Part shown: one piece after another, positions 9,801 to 17,490 of the stretch
Layout of the letters: every line of letters begins with the position of its first letter
Numbering within the stretch: position 1 is the stretch's first letter
Assembly (NCBI GenBank): GCA_049306275.1
Contig: JBAQQB010000018.1
Span: forward strand, 55,162-119,161
Direction of reading: 5' to 3'
Origin: JADJTT01 sp049306275
GTDB taxonomy: Bacteria > Bacteroidota > Bacteroidia > Chitinophagales > Saprospiraceae
DNA length: 64,000 nt
Program-made: the position numbers and the translations under genes
The notes under the pieces: model-generated
The model's input: only the letters and a program-made list of their open reading frames with translations
Databases searched by the model: none
What the model was told of the DNA's origin: nothing

Positions 9801-12800
9801 GGAGAATGAAGCCGGGGAGGACAACGTCCAAATTATCAGCGTTGTCGACCAGACGCCGCCTGTGGTTTCCGTACCTCCCATCCAGGTGAATGCCGAGATA
9901 CAGGGCGCCCATCCAATCCCCTGCACTTCACAGGGCTTCCTGCCGCCTCCGGTGGTTTCCGATGATTGCAGTACCTGGACCATTCAGATTTTCACCCCGG
10001 TCGGGGAAGCTGTTTACCTGAACGGCCAGAACGGCGCCCAGGGCGGTTTCATTCCGGCGCCGGGCCTGCCGATCGGCATGCACACCATTGTTTACCAGGT
10101 GACTGACGCCTGCAACAACGTAGAAGAGTTCAACGCGCAACTGACGGTTGTCGACAATATCAGCCCTGTGGCCATTTGCGACGAGATCACTTCCGTTACG
10201 CTCTCCTCCGACGGCAAGGCGGTGGTGGCTGCGAGTGTGTTTGACGACGGCAGCTACGACAACTGCTGTCTGGATTTCTTCCAGGTGCGCAGGATGACGG
10301 ATGTCTGCGGCATCCCCGGCAATACCACCTTTAAGCCTACAGTGACTTTCTGCTGTGCGGATGTAGGTACGCCGGTACAGGTCGTCTTCCGCGTATACGA
10401 CTGCTTCGACAACTATAACGACTGCATGGTGACGGTCAATGTAGAAGACAAATTGCCGCCCATCCTCATCTCCTGTCCCGCCAACCAGACGATCACTTGC
10501 GAAGACTACCAGGAAGACCTGGCAGCCGGTCTGGCACAGGGCAATTACAGCGTGCTGGATCCCTTTGGAACGCCGCTGTTCTACGACAACTGTGGTGTCA
10601 CAGTCGTACAAAATGTTGGCGTGAACATCAACAACTGCACGGAAGGGACCATCACGCGGACCTGGACTGCGACGGATCCCTACAACAACGCACCGGCTAC
10701 CTGCACGCAAGTGATCTCGGTTCAGCACTTGTCCAACTGGGTGGTTGAGTTTCCCGCCAACATTACGGCGAACTGTACCAACGGCCAGCTACCGCCCTTT
10801 GGAGAGCCGGAAATTTTCTTCGACGAATGCGAACTGATCGGTATTTCCTACGAAGACCAGGTGTTCAGTGTTTCCGGCAACTCCTGCTATATGATCGTCA
10901 GAACCTGGACGGCCATTAACTGGTGCCTGTACGACGATTTCGGTTATAATGCGTTTACGGAGCGGAATGAAATCCAGGCCAATCAGGATTTCGACGGCGA
11001 CGGCGACAAGGACAACCGGACATTCAAGGACGGCGTCAACAACGGCAGCGGTCCCGACGGCTTCATAACGTACAACCAGACCATTTCAGTCGTAGATACG
11101 GAAGCTCCCGTCTTCAATGTCAACGACATCGACGTTTGCATCCTTGAAACAGACTGTGATACAGAGATCGATCTTCCTATTCCTCTTGTAGAAGATTGCT
11201 CTTCTGACATCACCATTGATATTACAACCGACCTGCCCAACGGCAGTGGATTCGGGCCCTATGCCGATGTTCCTCCAGGCGTTTATACGGCTATGTATAC
11301 GGTGACAGACGGCTGTAACAACTCCGCCTATGATGAGATCACGATCGTGGTGGAGGATTGCAAGAAGCCTACGCCGCTTTGCGACAATGGCCTGGTGGTC
11401 AATATCATGCAGACCGGTATGGTCATGGTGGAAGCGGAAATGTTCGACGAAGGCAGCTACGACAACTGCGGCGGTCCGCTACAGTTCTCCTATTCAGCTG
11501 ATGTGAACGACGTTACCAGGGTGTATGATTGCGATGACCTGGGTTTCCAACCTGTTGAAATCTGGGTGACGGATACCAGCGGCAATCAGGATTACTGTTC
11601 TACCTTCCTGCTCATTCAGGATAACATGAACGTGTGCAACCCGATCACCTTCGTGACGGTGGCAGGCGCTATTGAGGTGGAAAATGGAAACCCAGTCAAC
11701 AACGTTGAGGTCGATGTCAATGGTGGCCTGTTCTCCATGTTTACCGATTATGAAGGAAGCTTCGAATTCCAGTTGGAGGCAGAGAACGACTACACCATTA
11801 CCCCCGTGCTGGATTTGAATCCGGCCAACGGGGTGACCACCCTCGACATGGTTTTCATCCAGAAACACATCCTTGGGGTGTTGCCCTTGAATTCGGCCTA
11901 CAAGGTCATTGCCGCCGATGCCAACAAGAGCGGCGCAGTGACGACGGTCGACCTGGTGGTGATCCAGAAGGTGATCCTGTTGTTGTTGCCCAATTTCCCC
12001 AGCAACACATCCTGGCGTTTTGTGGATAAGGATCATGTGTTCCCCAATCCGCAGAATCCCTGGCAGGGCGGTCCCTTCCCCGAAGTGATCAGCTACAACA
12101 ACCTGCTGGTGGACCAGCTCTTTACCGACTTCGTTGCGGTGAAAGTGGGCGACGTCAACCTCTCAGCCAGCACCGGCCTGAATGACGGCGGCGCTTCCGA
12201 GCGCACGATGGCCGGCGTGCTGGAGTTTGTGACCGATGAACAGGAACTGGAGCGGGGCGATGAGTTTACGTTGACGCTGCGCACCAAACCTTCCGAGGTG
12301 TTAGGCTACCAGTTTACGCTTGACTTCCCGGCCGAAGCAATCGAGTGGTTTGACATGATGCCAGGCCTGGTTTCGGAGGAAAATATCGGATGGGCCCTTG
12401 CAGACGAGGGCGCCCTCACAACCAACTTCTTCTCGCCGGAGGCCACCCGCCTCGACGAGCAGACGGTGTTGTTCCAACTCAAGGGGCGCGCCCTGCAAAG
12501 CGGCCGCCTGAGCGAATGGCTGCGCATCTCTTCTCGGTTTACGCCGGCAGAAGCCTACGACGGCGACGGCCAGTACCTCGATCTGCGCCTGCTGTTTGAG
12601 GGCGCGGCTCAGCAAGAGGCCGGTTTCGTCCTTTACCAAAATCAACCCAACCCCTTCCGCCATGAAACACTAATTTCTTTCGAATTGCCGGAAGCCAGTC
12701 ATGCCCGCCTGACGGTGTATGACGCCTCCGGTAAGGTCCTGAATCTGGTTGAAGGGCCGTTCAAAAAAGGATTCAATGAAATTCAGCTAGGACCAATCAA

Positions 12801-12876
12801 GGCGTCCGGCGTGTTGTACTTCAAGCTGGAAACGCCGACTCACGTGGCCGTCAAAAAGATGGTCTCTCTGGAGTAA
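3817..12876 (+). CDS. Giant exported HYR-repeat protein with dockerin-like and cohesin-like domains and T9SS sorting domain
   Basis: A 3,019-residue exported protein. The start at 3817 is chosen because MKNSPTHALMLLLFLLSSLA is a clear signal peptide; the frame is open for 20 more codons upstream without meaning. In order it has an N-terminal globular region (about 25-250), an Ig-like domain (about 265-350), repeats with CAQLGTHPVNIWVTDGDGN, HYR modules, and seven 79-residue modules (about 891-1444) ending in xNTWTATDCAGN and D-D-N-x-x-P. More HYR and Ig-like modules run to about 2600. Two F-hand repeats like a dockerin (LNPANGVTTLDMVFIQK and ANKSGAVTTVDLVVIQK, about 2665-2724) and a cohesin-fold-like domain (about 2797-2930) come next. 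The protein ends in a type A T9SS domain (QNQPNPFRHETLISF to KKMVSLE). Paired cysteines in each module suggest disulfides. Likely a surface adhesin or matrix scaffold. The ligand is unknown. Confidence 0.9.
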   Translation: MKNSPTHALMLLLFLLSSLAPSSLSGQIIWSEDFETNGEGTRYLSPHLFFDPTNVDDYWGRIEGEIMTYADPPSPGSTIAIVGQGANNNQIGEYTGYHGSFYFAGEDLDDVGGQGNPDGADEKEILIEDIDISGQAGLVFKGLFAAGTETACGSNYYDADDYVKVYYAIDGAPFTLGMCFNADLFCSNPGNAGKESLHYDPNCDGDGGEGTMLLNQFHEFSFLMPSGSSLDLKLVVHTDDDGEEIAFDYLRVESSGAPPPCTDPVITAVNKSGDLCEPGDPVTLTVTGSLNDADNWYWYTGSCGQTLAGTGSSITVNPAATTTYYVRGEPGCNGALPCSSITVNVQSDPEPPVLQIPPDVTMECDESTDPPAITCGPLAVLNQGLTIGLPASGSVTLPASVFDRGSQDECGSSGLTFSFSPNAGNTSKVYNCAQLGTHPVNIWVTDGDGNQHSGAAEIIVQDPANYCANGGGGCQPVPVLFSSLTVHLRPDGTVTLQASDWDAGSQNVCQAGNLTFSFSSSTSNQSRTFTCADLGAQTLEIWVTDGALNQSRATVSVEVQDGAGFCNNPTATCKQLALLHSGIVVNLPTDRVATLPASIFDAGSSDECNTGGLNFAFVTPNPSPLKNFTCADLGVHTEPIRVIDADGYVMTLEVTIHVMDREASCEGPGFATATDNCDPDPAVTYSDQTTQGGCAGEEVITRTWTATDDAGNAVTAVQTITLEDTTPPDVICPDDQIESLGPNCAFSVPNYVSLLSAGDNCSVNLTFSQTPQAGQSLNASTTVVINVADECGNISACTFQLTLEDNSAPTVGCPPAQAVNPNGDCDYILGDYTSLAVVSDNCDSSPSLAQTPPSGTLLTGTTTVTITATDAAGNEGSCTFEVTPSGGLEPYFSFTPADITVGCEDEVPGNQGVEAFDDCEGEIQVFFTQTGLPLNCPGMGTVINTWTATDSDGNTITHTQTVTVMDTTDPGLSSYPQDITVSCLAGVPGNQGVMAIDDCEGTFAPVFIQSPLPSCAGSGVVTNTWLAQDCVGNSVVHVQTVTILDQTPPVFSSTPGNISVSCAGNVPGNQGISATDNCGQPIQVAFTQTGLPLSCAGQGTVINTWTATDCAGNTATHVQTVTVDDNVEPTLSAYPLSGTVSCIDDAPGNPGITATDNCGGAVSVVFTQVINSTCPGSGTVTNTWTATDCAGNTETHTQVVTVLDVFDPVLSTYPADMTVTCIDEVPGDPGITATDNCDDEVAVVFNQTINSSCPGSGTATNTWTATDCVGNSIVYTQNILIDDNEAPVFSAFPSNITVACASQVPGAQGLTATDNCGGAIQVNFSQSPLPTCSGSGTVVNTWTAADCAGNTATWTQTVTIDDNTPPVLSGLPGNITVACEDEIPGAQGITATDNCGQPIQVVFTQTGLPLNYPNPSLVTNTWTATDCAGNAVTHSQTITVDDNEAPEAECRNITITLDNNGQAEIDPFDVDDSSTDNCGIVTWSLSQTTFTCDQIGVYPVVLTVGDLFGNQDACTALVNVVASFICPSPGISYFGGPNISDPCTCIGNGQFEEEVVVGPTGPGQIWTVVSTTLINPATMQPYPAGTPLVEHPAGGGESIYTLAGIHLDGVGYNIQVSSPSFPGLTLSISNVCYYPDPQILGLNGPFCIYSDPVTLEGDVNGAELVSEVFTIDGEPATVFDPFDLGVGTYLIEYTVDAGAAMPGDPNDPGCVVTVSQTVQVLPTPSTLACNDLVTVAVDQDCEALITPDMILEGAYLCYDDYSVAVKKGVNTLPNPVPGSYIGQTLTVTIKHLPSGNSCWGSLILEDNLPPVFSCPTAPAQVACSGDVNSVPPPSADDNCTSVTVEIIGEVYVDTEPCGDNKVVLHRTWQATDTYGNESAPCLQVIEIIRPDDVDFPNDITWDCTQHDLYPSILEAVSLHPTVLALQSGINPINATGISNANVLNNTGSGVPEGILGAYCSYSYTHSDQVINGCGSTFTVVRTWTVLDWCTGLVITENEAGEDNVQIISVVDQTPPVVSVPPIQVNAEIQGAHPIPCTSQGFLPPPVVSDDCSTWTIQIFTPVGEAVYLNGQNGAQGGFIPAPGLPIGMHTIVYQVTDACNNVEEFNAQLTVVDNISPVAICDEITSVTLSSDGKAVVAASVFDDGSYDNCCLDFFQVRRMTDVCGIPGNTTFKPTVTFCCADVGTPVQVVFRVYDCFDNYNDCMVTVNVEDKLPPILISCPANQTITCEDYQEDLAAGLAQGNYSVLDPFGTPLFYDNCGVTVVQNVGVNINNCTEGTITRTWTATDPYNNAPATCTQVISVQHLSNWVVEFPANITANCTNGQLPPFGEPEIFFDECELIGISYEDQVFSVSGNSCYMIVRTWTAINWCLYDDFGYNAFTERNEIQANQDFDGDGDKDNRTFKDGVNNGSGPDGFITYNQTISVVDTEAPVFNVNDIDVCILETDCDTEIDLPIPLVEDCSSDITIDITTDLPNGSGFGPYADVPPGVYTAMYTVTDGCNNSAYDEITIVVEDCKKPTPLCDNGLVVNIMQTGMVMVEAEMFDEGSYDNCGGPLQFSYSADVNDVTRVYDCDDLGFQPVEIWVTDTSGNQDYCSTFLLIQDNMNVCNPITFVTVAGAIEVENGNPVNNVEVDVNGGLFSMFTDYEGSFEFQLEAENDYTITPVLDLNPANGVTTLDMVFIQKHILGVLPLNSAYKVIAADANKSGAVTTVDLVVIQKVILLLLPNFPSNTSWRFVDKDHVFPNPQNPWQGGPFPEVISYNNLLVDQLFTDFVAVKVGDVNLSASTGLNDGGASERTMAGVLEFVTDEQELERGDEFTLTLRTKPSEVLGYQFTLDFPAEAIEWFDMMPGLVSEENIGWALADEGALTTNFFSPEATRLDEQTVLFQLKGRALQSGRLSEWLRISSRFTPAEAYDGDGQYLDLRLLFEGAAQQEAGFVLYQNQPNPFRHETLISFELPEASHARLTVYDASGKVLNLVEGPFKKGFNEIQLGPIKASGVLYFKLETPTHVAVKKMVSLE
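6490..8150 (+). repeat. Seven in-frame tandem modules of about 237 bp
   Basis: Seven consecutive units in the giant gene, with the P-x-x-I-T-V-x-C strand of each starting near 6502, 6742, 6979, 7216, 7456, 7693 and 7930, so the period is 237-240 bp (79-80 residues). Each carries VPGxxGxxAxDxC, a FTQ/FNQ strand and a closing NTWTATDCAGN (with variants). The units have diverged at the DNA level, so this is an old protein-level amplification rather than a recent tandem duplication. Confidence 0.85.
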
Positions 12877-12919
12877 AACTCAAGGCTCCAAATCCACTCC
12901 AGATAACCAAGTGAGTGTG

Positions 12920-12958
12920 AACCTCCCGCGCAGGGCTCCTGCCGGGAGGTTTTTTTTT
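12920..12958 (+). terminator. Terminator of the giant T9SS gene
   Basis: Stem AACCTCCCG / CGGGAGGTT with an inner GCAGG / CCTGC stem, followed by nine T. It lies about 45 bp after the stop and separates the gene from the convergent oxidoreductase gene, whose stop is at 12957. Confidence 0.85.
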
Positions 12959-15806
12959 AATTTAGCGCCTGAAACAGAATGGAAACCGGATGAAGGGCCT
13001 TGCGCCCCGTGCCGTCGAGTATCTGATGCCGGCAGCTCGTGCCGGGAGCGGCGATGAACGTCTCCGCAGGCGCCTTGCGCACAGCGGGGAAGAGGACCAG
13101 TTCGCCGATCTGCATGCTGAGTTTGTAGTGCTCCTCTTCATAGCCGAAGGAACCGGCCATGCCGCAGCAGCCGGTGGGCAGTATCTCCACCGAGTAGTTT
13201 TCGGGGATGCCCAGCATCCAGGCGGTGTCTTCCAGGTTGGAAAGGGCCTTTTGGTGGCAATGCCCATGCAGGATGATGTGCCGTGACTCCCGGTGGAAGC
13301 GGCTTCGGTCGATATTGCCGGCCTGGAATTCGCGGGAGAGGAACTCCTCGATGGTCAGGGCGTGCGGGGCCAGCTTTTTTGCCTGGTCCCGCAGATGGGG
13401 CGAAACGATTTTCGGGTATTCGTCGCGGAAGCTCAGAATCGCGGAGGGTTCGAGGCCTATCAACGGCGCATTCTCCGAAACCAGCGGCGCGAAAGTGGCG
13501 ACGTTTTGGTCGGCCAGGCGGCGTGCGCGGCCGAGGAGCCCTTTTGAAAAACAGGCCCTTCCGCTGGGGGCGTGATCGATCCACCTGACCTCGTAACCCA
13601 GGGCGGCGAGCAGCTGCATGGCCTGTAGGCCCATCCCGGTGTCGAGGTAGCGGGTGAATTCATCAATAAAGAGGTAAATGGCCTTTTTCCCTTTCACCAG
13701 TTGTCTGTATGCCGAAGAGATACTTGTCTTGCTGATAGGAGGCAGGGAGCGCTGCGGGGCGATGCCCAGCAATTTTTTCAAAACCGGTATCCGCATTGCC
13801 GCGTTGCTCAATGCCGGCGAGAAAGCCGCCAGCCGGTATAACAGGTCGATATGCCCGAAGGCCCGTTTCCGCCAGGGAACGCCGTGAATTTTTTGGTACT
13901 GGTATTCAAACTCGGCCTTCAGCGTGGCCATATCCACATTGGAGGGGCATTCTGCGGAGCAGCCTTTGCACGACAGGCAGCGGTCGAGTACGGCATGCAC
14001 CTCCGAATGGTCGAAGGGTTGTCTGTCTTCGCGCCCCAGGAACTCGCGCAGGGCGTTAGCTCGCGCCCGCGTCGTGTCGGTTTCCTGACGGGAAGCCATG
14101 TAGCTGGGGCACATGGTCCCGCCGCTCGGGGCCAGTTTGCGGCAGTCGCCGGAGCCGTTACATTTCTCGATAGCCCCCATGATGCCATCGGTCGCGGAAA
14201 AGTCGAACATCGTATCGAACTGCCGGAGCGGCTGGGCCGGCGAATAGCGCAAATGGCTGTCGATGGGTAAGGGGTCGACGATTTTACCGGGGTTGAAGAT
14301 GCCCTGGGGGTCCCAGAGCGATTTCACGGCGCGCAGGAGTTGGTAGTTTTCCTCTCCCAGCGCCAGTGGAATGAATTCGGCGCGCACCCTGCCGTCGCCG
14401 TGCTCGCCGCTGAGGGAGCCGCGGTATTTTTTAACCAGTTGTGCCGAGGCCTCGCAAATTGCTCTGAATTGCCGGAAGTCGGCCGGATCGCGCAGGTTGA
14501 GGATGGGGCGGAGATGGAGCTCGCCGGCCCCTGCATGGGCGTGGTAAACCGATTCCTGCTGGAAGCGCCCGGCCATGATGGACCTGAACTCCGCGATGTA
14601 GGCGGGCAGATCCTCTAGGGCCACGGCGGTATCTTCGATACAGGTGACGGCCTTTTTCTGATCGGGCAGATGCGACAAGACCCCGAGGCCCGCCTGGCGC
14701 AGGGCCCAGATGTTTTTGGTCTTAGGGGGGTAGACGATGGGAAATGCGTAGCCCAGCCCTTCGCGTTGAAGGTCGCTGATCAGTGCTGCGGCTGCCTGCT
14801 CTGCATCTTCTTTTCGTTCTCCCCGCAGCTCCAGCATGAGGATGGCGCCGGGGTCGCCTTCGAGGAAAAAGCGATTTTTGCGCTGTTCCCTGTTTTCCCG
14901 CGTGCAGTCGAGGATGGTTTTGTCCATGAGCTCGCAGGCGTAAAGCGTATGTCTCATGGCGGCGACCACGGCCCTCAGCGCTTCGTCGACCGAGTGGAAA
15001 TGGGCGCAGACGAGCGCTTCTGCCGGCGGCGGGAGCGGCGCCAGGTTTATTTTTATTTCGGTGAAAAAAGCCAAAGTGCCCTCCGAGCCGCAGAGCAGCG
15101 GGCAGAGGGAGCCGGGCTCGTCGAGCAATGCATCGATGGCATAACCGGTATTTCGGCGGTGGATGGAGGATTTTGGGAAATGGTCGCGGATGCGCGTGCG
15201 GGTAGCGGGATCGGCGAGCAGGGCGTCCATCTCCTGTTGAAGGGACGAAGCGAAGGGGTTGTCGTTTTTGGTATCCTTGCCGAAGCGGGCGATAGAGCCG
15301 TCGCTGAGCACGGCCTCCACCTCCAGCAGGTGATCGCGGGTTACGCCATAGCGGATGGAGGTCGAACCGCAGGAGTTGTTGCCGGCCATGCCGCCGATGG
15401 TGCAGCGGTTGGTGGTCGAGGTATTGGGGCCGAAAAAGAGGCCTAAGGGTTTGAGAAAGGCGTTGAGTTCGTCGCGAATGACGCCGGGCTGCACCCGCGC
15501 CCATTTTTCCTCCTGATTGACTTCCAGGATGCGGTTGAGGTGGCGGGAGACATCGACGACGATGCCATTGCCTACGCATTGACCCGCCAGGGAAGTGCCA
15601 CCTGCACGGGGGATGAGGCCTAGCCGGTGTTCGGTGGCAAACGCGACCAGTTTTTGGATGTCGGTGGCGTTTTTAGGGCATGCTACCGCGAGGGGCCATT
15701 CCCTGTACAGCGAAGCGTCGGTGGCGTAGATGGCGCGGGAAAGCTCGTCGAAATGAAGCTCGCCTTCGAGTTTGGCTGCTAGTTGGGGTAGTGGAAAAGC
15801 AGCCAT
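12957..15806 (-). CDS. FAD-binding and Fe-S/CCG-domain oxidoreductase (D-2-hydroxyacid dehydrogenase type)
   Basis: A 949-residue fusion of a GlcD/Dld-type FAD oxidase with a GlpC-like Fe-S and cysteine-rich half, the arrangement of YdiJ-like D-2-hydroxyacid dehydrogenases. The N-terminal half has the FAD_binding_4 signature (RAGGTSLAGQCVG near residue 70, GGMAGNNSCG near 140). Near residue 549 is CNGSGDC. A 4Fe-4S set CLSCKGCSAECPS lies near 609, followed by HGHCHQKA near 848 and GCCGMAGSFG near 878, which form the CCG domain. It probably oxidises a D-2-hydroxyacid such as D-lactate or D-2-hydroxyglutarate and passes electrons to a quinone or ferredoxin; the substrate is not decidable here. 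Its ATG overlaps the stop of the upstream kinase by one base (TAATG), showing translational coupling. Confidence 0.88.
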   Translation of the reverse strand: MAAFPLPQLAAKLEGELHFDELSRAIYATDASLYREWPLAVACPKNATDIQKLVAFATEHRLGLIPRAGGTSLAGQCVGNGIVVDVSRHLNRILEVNQEEKWARVQPGVIRDELNAFLKPLGLFFGPNTSTTNRCTIGGMAGNNSCGSTSIRYGVTRDHLLEVEAVLSDGSIARFGKDTKNDNPFASSLQQEMDALLADPATRTRIRDHFPKSSIHRRNTGYAIDALLDEPGSLCPLLCGSEGTLAFFTEIKINLAPLPPPAEALVCAHFHSVDEALRAVVAAMRHTLYACELMDKTILDCTRENREQRKNRFFLEGDPGAILMLELRGERKEDAEQAAAALISDLQREGLGYAFPIVYPPKTKNIWALRQAGLGVLSHLPDQKKAVTCIEDTAVALEDLPAYIAEFRSIMAGRFQQESVYHAHAGAGELHLRPILNLRDPADFRQFRAICEASAQLVKKYRGSLSGEHGDGRVRAEFIPLALGEENYQLLRAVKSLWDPQGIFNPGKIVDPLPIDSHLRYSPAQPLRQFDTMFDFSATDGIMGAIEKCNGSGDCRKLAPSGGTMCPSYMASRQETDTTRARANALREFLGREDRQPFDHSEVHAVLDRCLSCKGCSAECPSNVDMATLKAEFEYQYQKIHGVPWRKRAFGHIDLLYRLAAFSPALSNAAMRIPVLKKLLGIAPQRSLPPISKTSISSAYRQLVKGKKAIYLFIDEFTRYLDTGMGLQAMQLLAALGYEVRWIDHAPSGRACFSKGLLGRARRLADQNVATFAPLVSENAPLIGLEPSAILSFRDEYPKIVSPHLRDQAKKLAPHALTIEEFLSREFQAGNIDRSRFHRESRHIILHGHCHQKALSNLEDTAWMLGIPENYSVEILPTGCCGMAGSFGYEEEHYKLSMQIGELVLFPAVRKAPAETFIAAPGTSCRHQILDGTGRKALHPVSILFQALN

Positions 15807-16567
15807 TATTTAGCCCTCGAAATCTGCAAGTGGGCATAGTACGCGGCGCCGATCAATCCGGCGCGGTTGAACAGGCGGTCGGCCTTGATGGGCGTGTGCA
15901 GTTTGAGCCGGTCGGCGAATTCTTCGTATTTGTTGCTACCGCCCCCGCCGAGGAGGAAGAGGTCGGGGGAGAAGAGGCGTTCGAGGTGGCGAAGGTATTT
16001 GTTGAAGCGTTTTCCCCAGTCGCGCCAGGAGAGGTTTTCCTCGTTTTTGGTTTTTGCCGAGGCGTAGTGTTCGGCGATGCGGCTGCCGAGGTAGAGGTGG
16101 CCCAATTCGGTGTTGGGTACCAGAACCCCGTCGTGAAAGAGGGCGGACCCCAGCCCTGAGCCGATGGTGATGAAAAGGACGACCCCGGGGACGTCCTTTC
16201 CATCGCCAAAGTGCATCGAGCCCAGTCCGGCAGCATCGGCATCGTTGATGGCGAAAACCGGGCAGCCGGTGGCTTGTCCGAAGAGCTCTTCGATGCTTGT
16301 ATCAATCCAGCCCTTGTCAATATTGGCGGCGGAGCGGGCCACGCCGTTTTTGACGATGGCCGGGAAGCCGCAGCCGATGGGCTTACCTTCCCATTTGAAC
16401 TCCCGCACGATTTCGCGAACCACGCCGGCCATGGCCTTGGGGTTTGCCGGTTGGGGGGTGGGCAAGCGGAGGCGCTCCGTTGTCTGTTCTCCTTTCAGGA
16501 CATCGATCAGGGAGCCCTTGATCGCCGTACCACCCACGTCAATACCAAGCAGGATATGGTCGCTCAT
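15806..16567 (-). CDS. ppgK: ROK-family kinase, probable polyphosphate glucokinase
   Basis: A 253-residue sugar kinase of the ROK/ASKHA fold. The phosphate-1 motif is LLGIDVGGTAIKG at the N-terminus, and the central INDADAAGLG carries the catalytic Asp. ITIGSGLGSA is the second phosphate-binding segment. The short length, the absence of the CxCGxxGC zinc site of classical ROK proteins, and the tail AGLIGAAYYAHL favour the polyphosphate-glucose phosphotransferase branch, which phosphorylates glucose to glucose-6-phosphate with polyphosphate (or ATP). Phosphate-donor preference cannot be read from the sequence. It is coupled by a one-base overlap to the oxidoreductase downstream and follows the PKD-cyclophilin gene by 16 bp. 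Confidence 0.8.
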   Translation of the reverse strand: MSDHILLGIDVGGTAIKGSLIDVLKGEQTTERLRLPTPQPANPKAMAGVVREIVREFKWEGKPIGCGFPAIVKNGVARSAANIDKGWIDTSIEELFGQATGCPVFAINDADAAGLGSMHFGDGKDVPGVVLFITIGSGLGSALFHDGVLVPNTELGHLYLGSRIAEHYASAKTKNEENLSWRDWGKRFNKYLRHLERLFSPDLFLLGGGGSNKYEEFADRLKLHTPIKADRLFNRAGLIGAAYYAHLQISRAK

Positions 16568-16583
16568 GGGGAGTTGCTTTTGT

Positions 16584-17477
16584 TTATTTGACCACTTTGA
16601 TTTTCATCCGCACGTCGCTTGCGGGCCTGTCGCCCGGCAGGGTCTGAACGTTTGCGATCTTGTCGATGACGTCGAGTCCTTCGATCACTTCGCCAAAGAC
16701 GGTGTAGTCGCGGTCGAGGAAGGGCGTGCCTCCCAGTTGCAGGTAAGTGTCGCGTTGTGCTTTGGCATAGCGGAATCCCTTGCGCGATTCCATCATGTCG
16801 AGGTCTTGCTCCGTGACGGCGCGGCCTTGTACGATGTAAAACTGCGAGCCCGAGGATTTTTTATCGGGGTTGACCTGATCGCCGGTGCGGGCTGCGGCCA
16901 GGGCGCCTTTTTTGTGGAAAAGGGAATCGGCGAATTCGGCGGGGATGGTGTAGCCGGGGCCGCCGGATCCCAGTTGCTGGCCGGGTTTGGCATTGCGCGA
17001 GTTGGGGTCGCCGCCTTGAATCATAAACCCGTTGATGACCCGGTGGAAGAGCAGGTCGTCGAAATAACCTTGCTCTGCCAGTTTGAGGAAATTATCGCGG
17101 TGCTGGGGGGTGGCGTCGTAGAGCCAGACCACCATATTGCCGAATTCGGTCTGGATTTCCACCAGGCAGCGTTCGGGTGCGGAGATGACAATGCGTTCTT
17201 CCATAACAGCTTCTTTTTTGCCTTTTTTGGCTTTTAGTGTGACGAGGTAATTACCGGATGAGTTGTACAAATGCTGGGGTGTTTCTTCGTTCGAGAAATT
17301 GCCATCGCCGAAGTCCCATTCATAGCTTTTTGCCTTTTCAGATTCATTCTTGAACCGGATGGTCGTGGGCGCGTGGTTTTCCTGGCCTTCGTACGAAAAC
17401 TTCGCGATGGGGCGCCCGCAGGAGACAATGCCTGCGAAAGCGGCAATTAAACCGAGGTATAGCAGATTCTTCTTCAT
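16584..17477 (-). CDS. Lipoprotein with PKD domain and cyclophilin-type peptidyl-prolyl isomerase domain (copy 2)
   Basis: A 297-residue exported lipoprotein: the signal ends in the lipobox GIVSC (Cys20). A PKD domain with WDFGDG (about 30-100) follows, and then a cyclophilin domain (about 105-295) with FHRVINGFMIQGGD and GSQFYIV, the active-site strands of cyclophilins. It should catalyse cis-trans isomerisation of prolyl bonds in envelope proteins, held at the membrane through its lipid. It is a tandem paralogue of the gene 13 bp upstream (17491-18390); both share the domain order and most catalytic segments but differ through most of the PKD sequence. The insertion between GSQFYIVQG and the terminal FLDRDYTVFG is longer than in minimal cyclophilins. 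Confidence 0.88.
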   Translation of the reverse strand: MKKNLLYLGLIAAFAGIVSCGRPIAKFSYEGQENHAPTTIRFKNESEKAKSYEWDFGDGNFSNEETPQHLYNSSGNYLVTLKAKKGKKEAVMEERIVISAPERCLVEIQTEFGNMVVWLYDATPQHRDNFLKLAEQGYFDDLLFHRVINGFMIQGGDPNSRNAKPGQQLGSGGPGYTIPAEFADSLFHKKGALAAARTGDQVNPDKKSSGSQFYIVQGRAVTEQDLDMMESRKGFRYAKAQRDTYLQLGGTPFLDRDYTVFGEVIEGLDVIDKIANVQTLPGDRPASDVRMKIKVVK

Positions 17478-17490
17478 GAGTCAAATTTTC

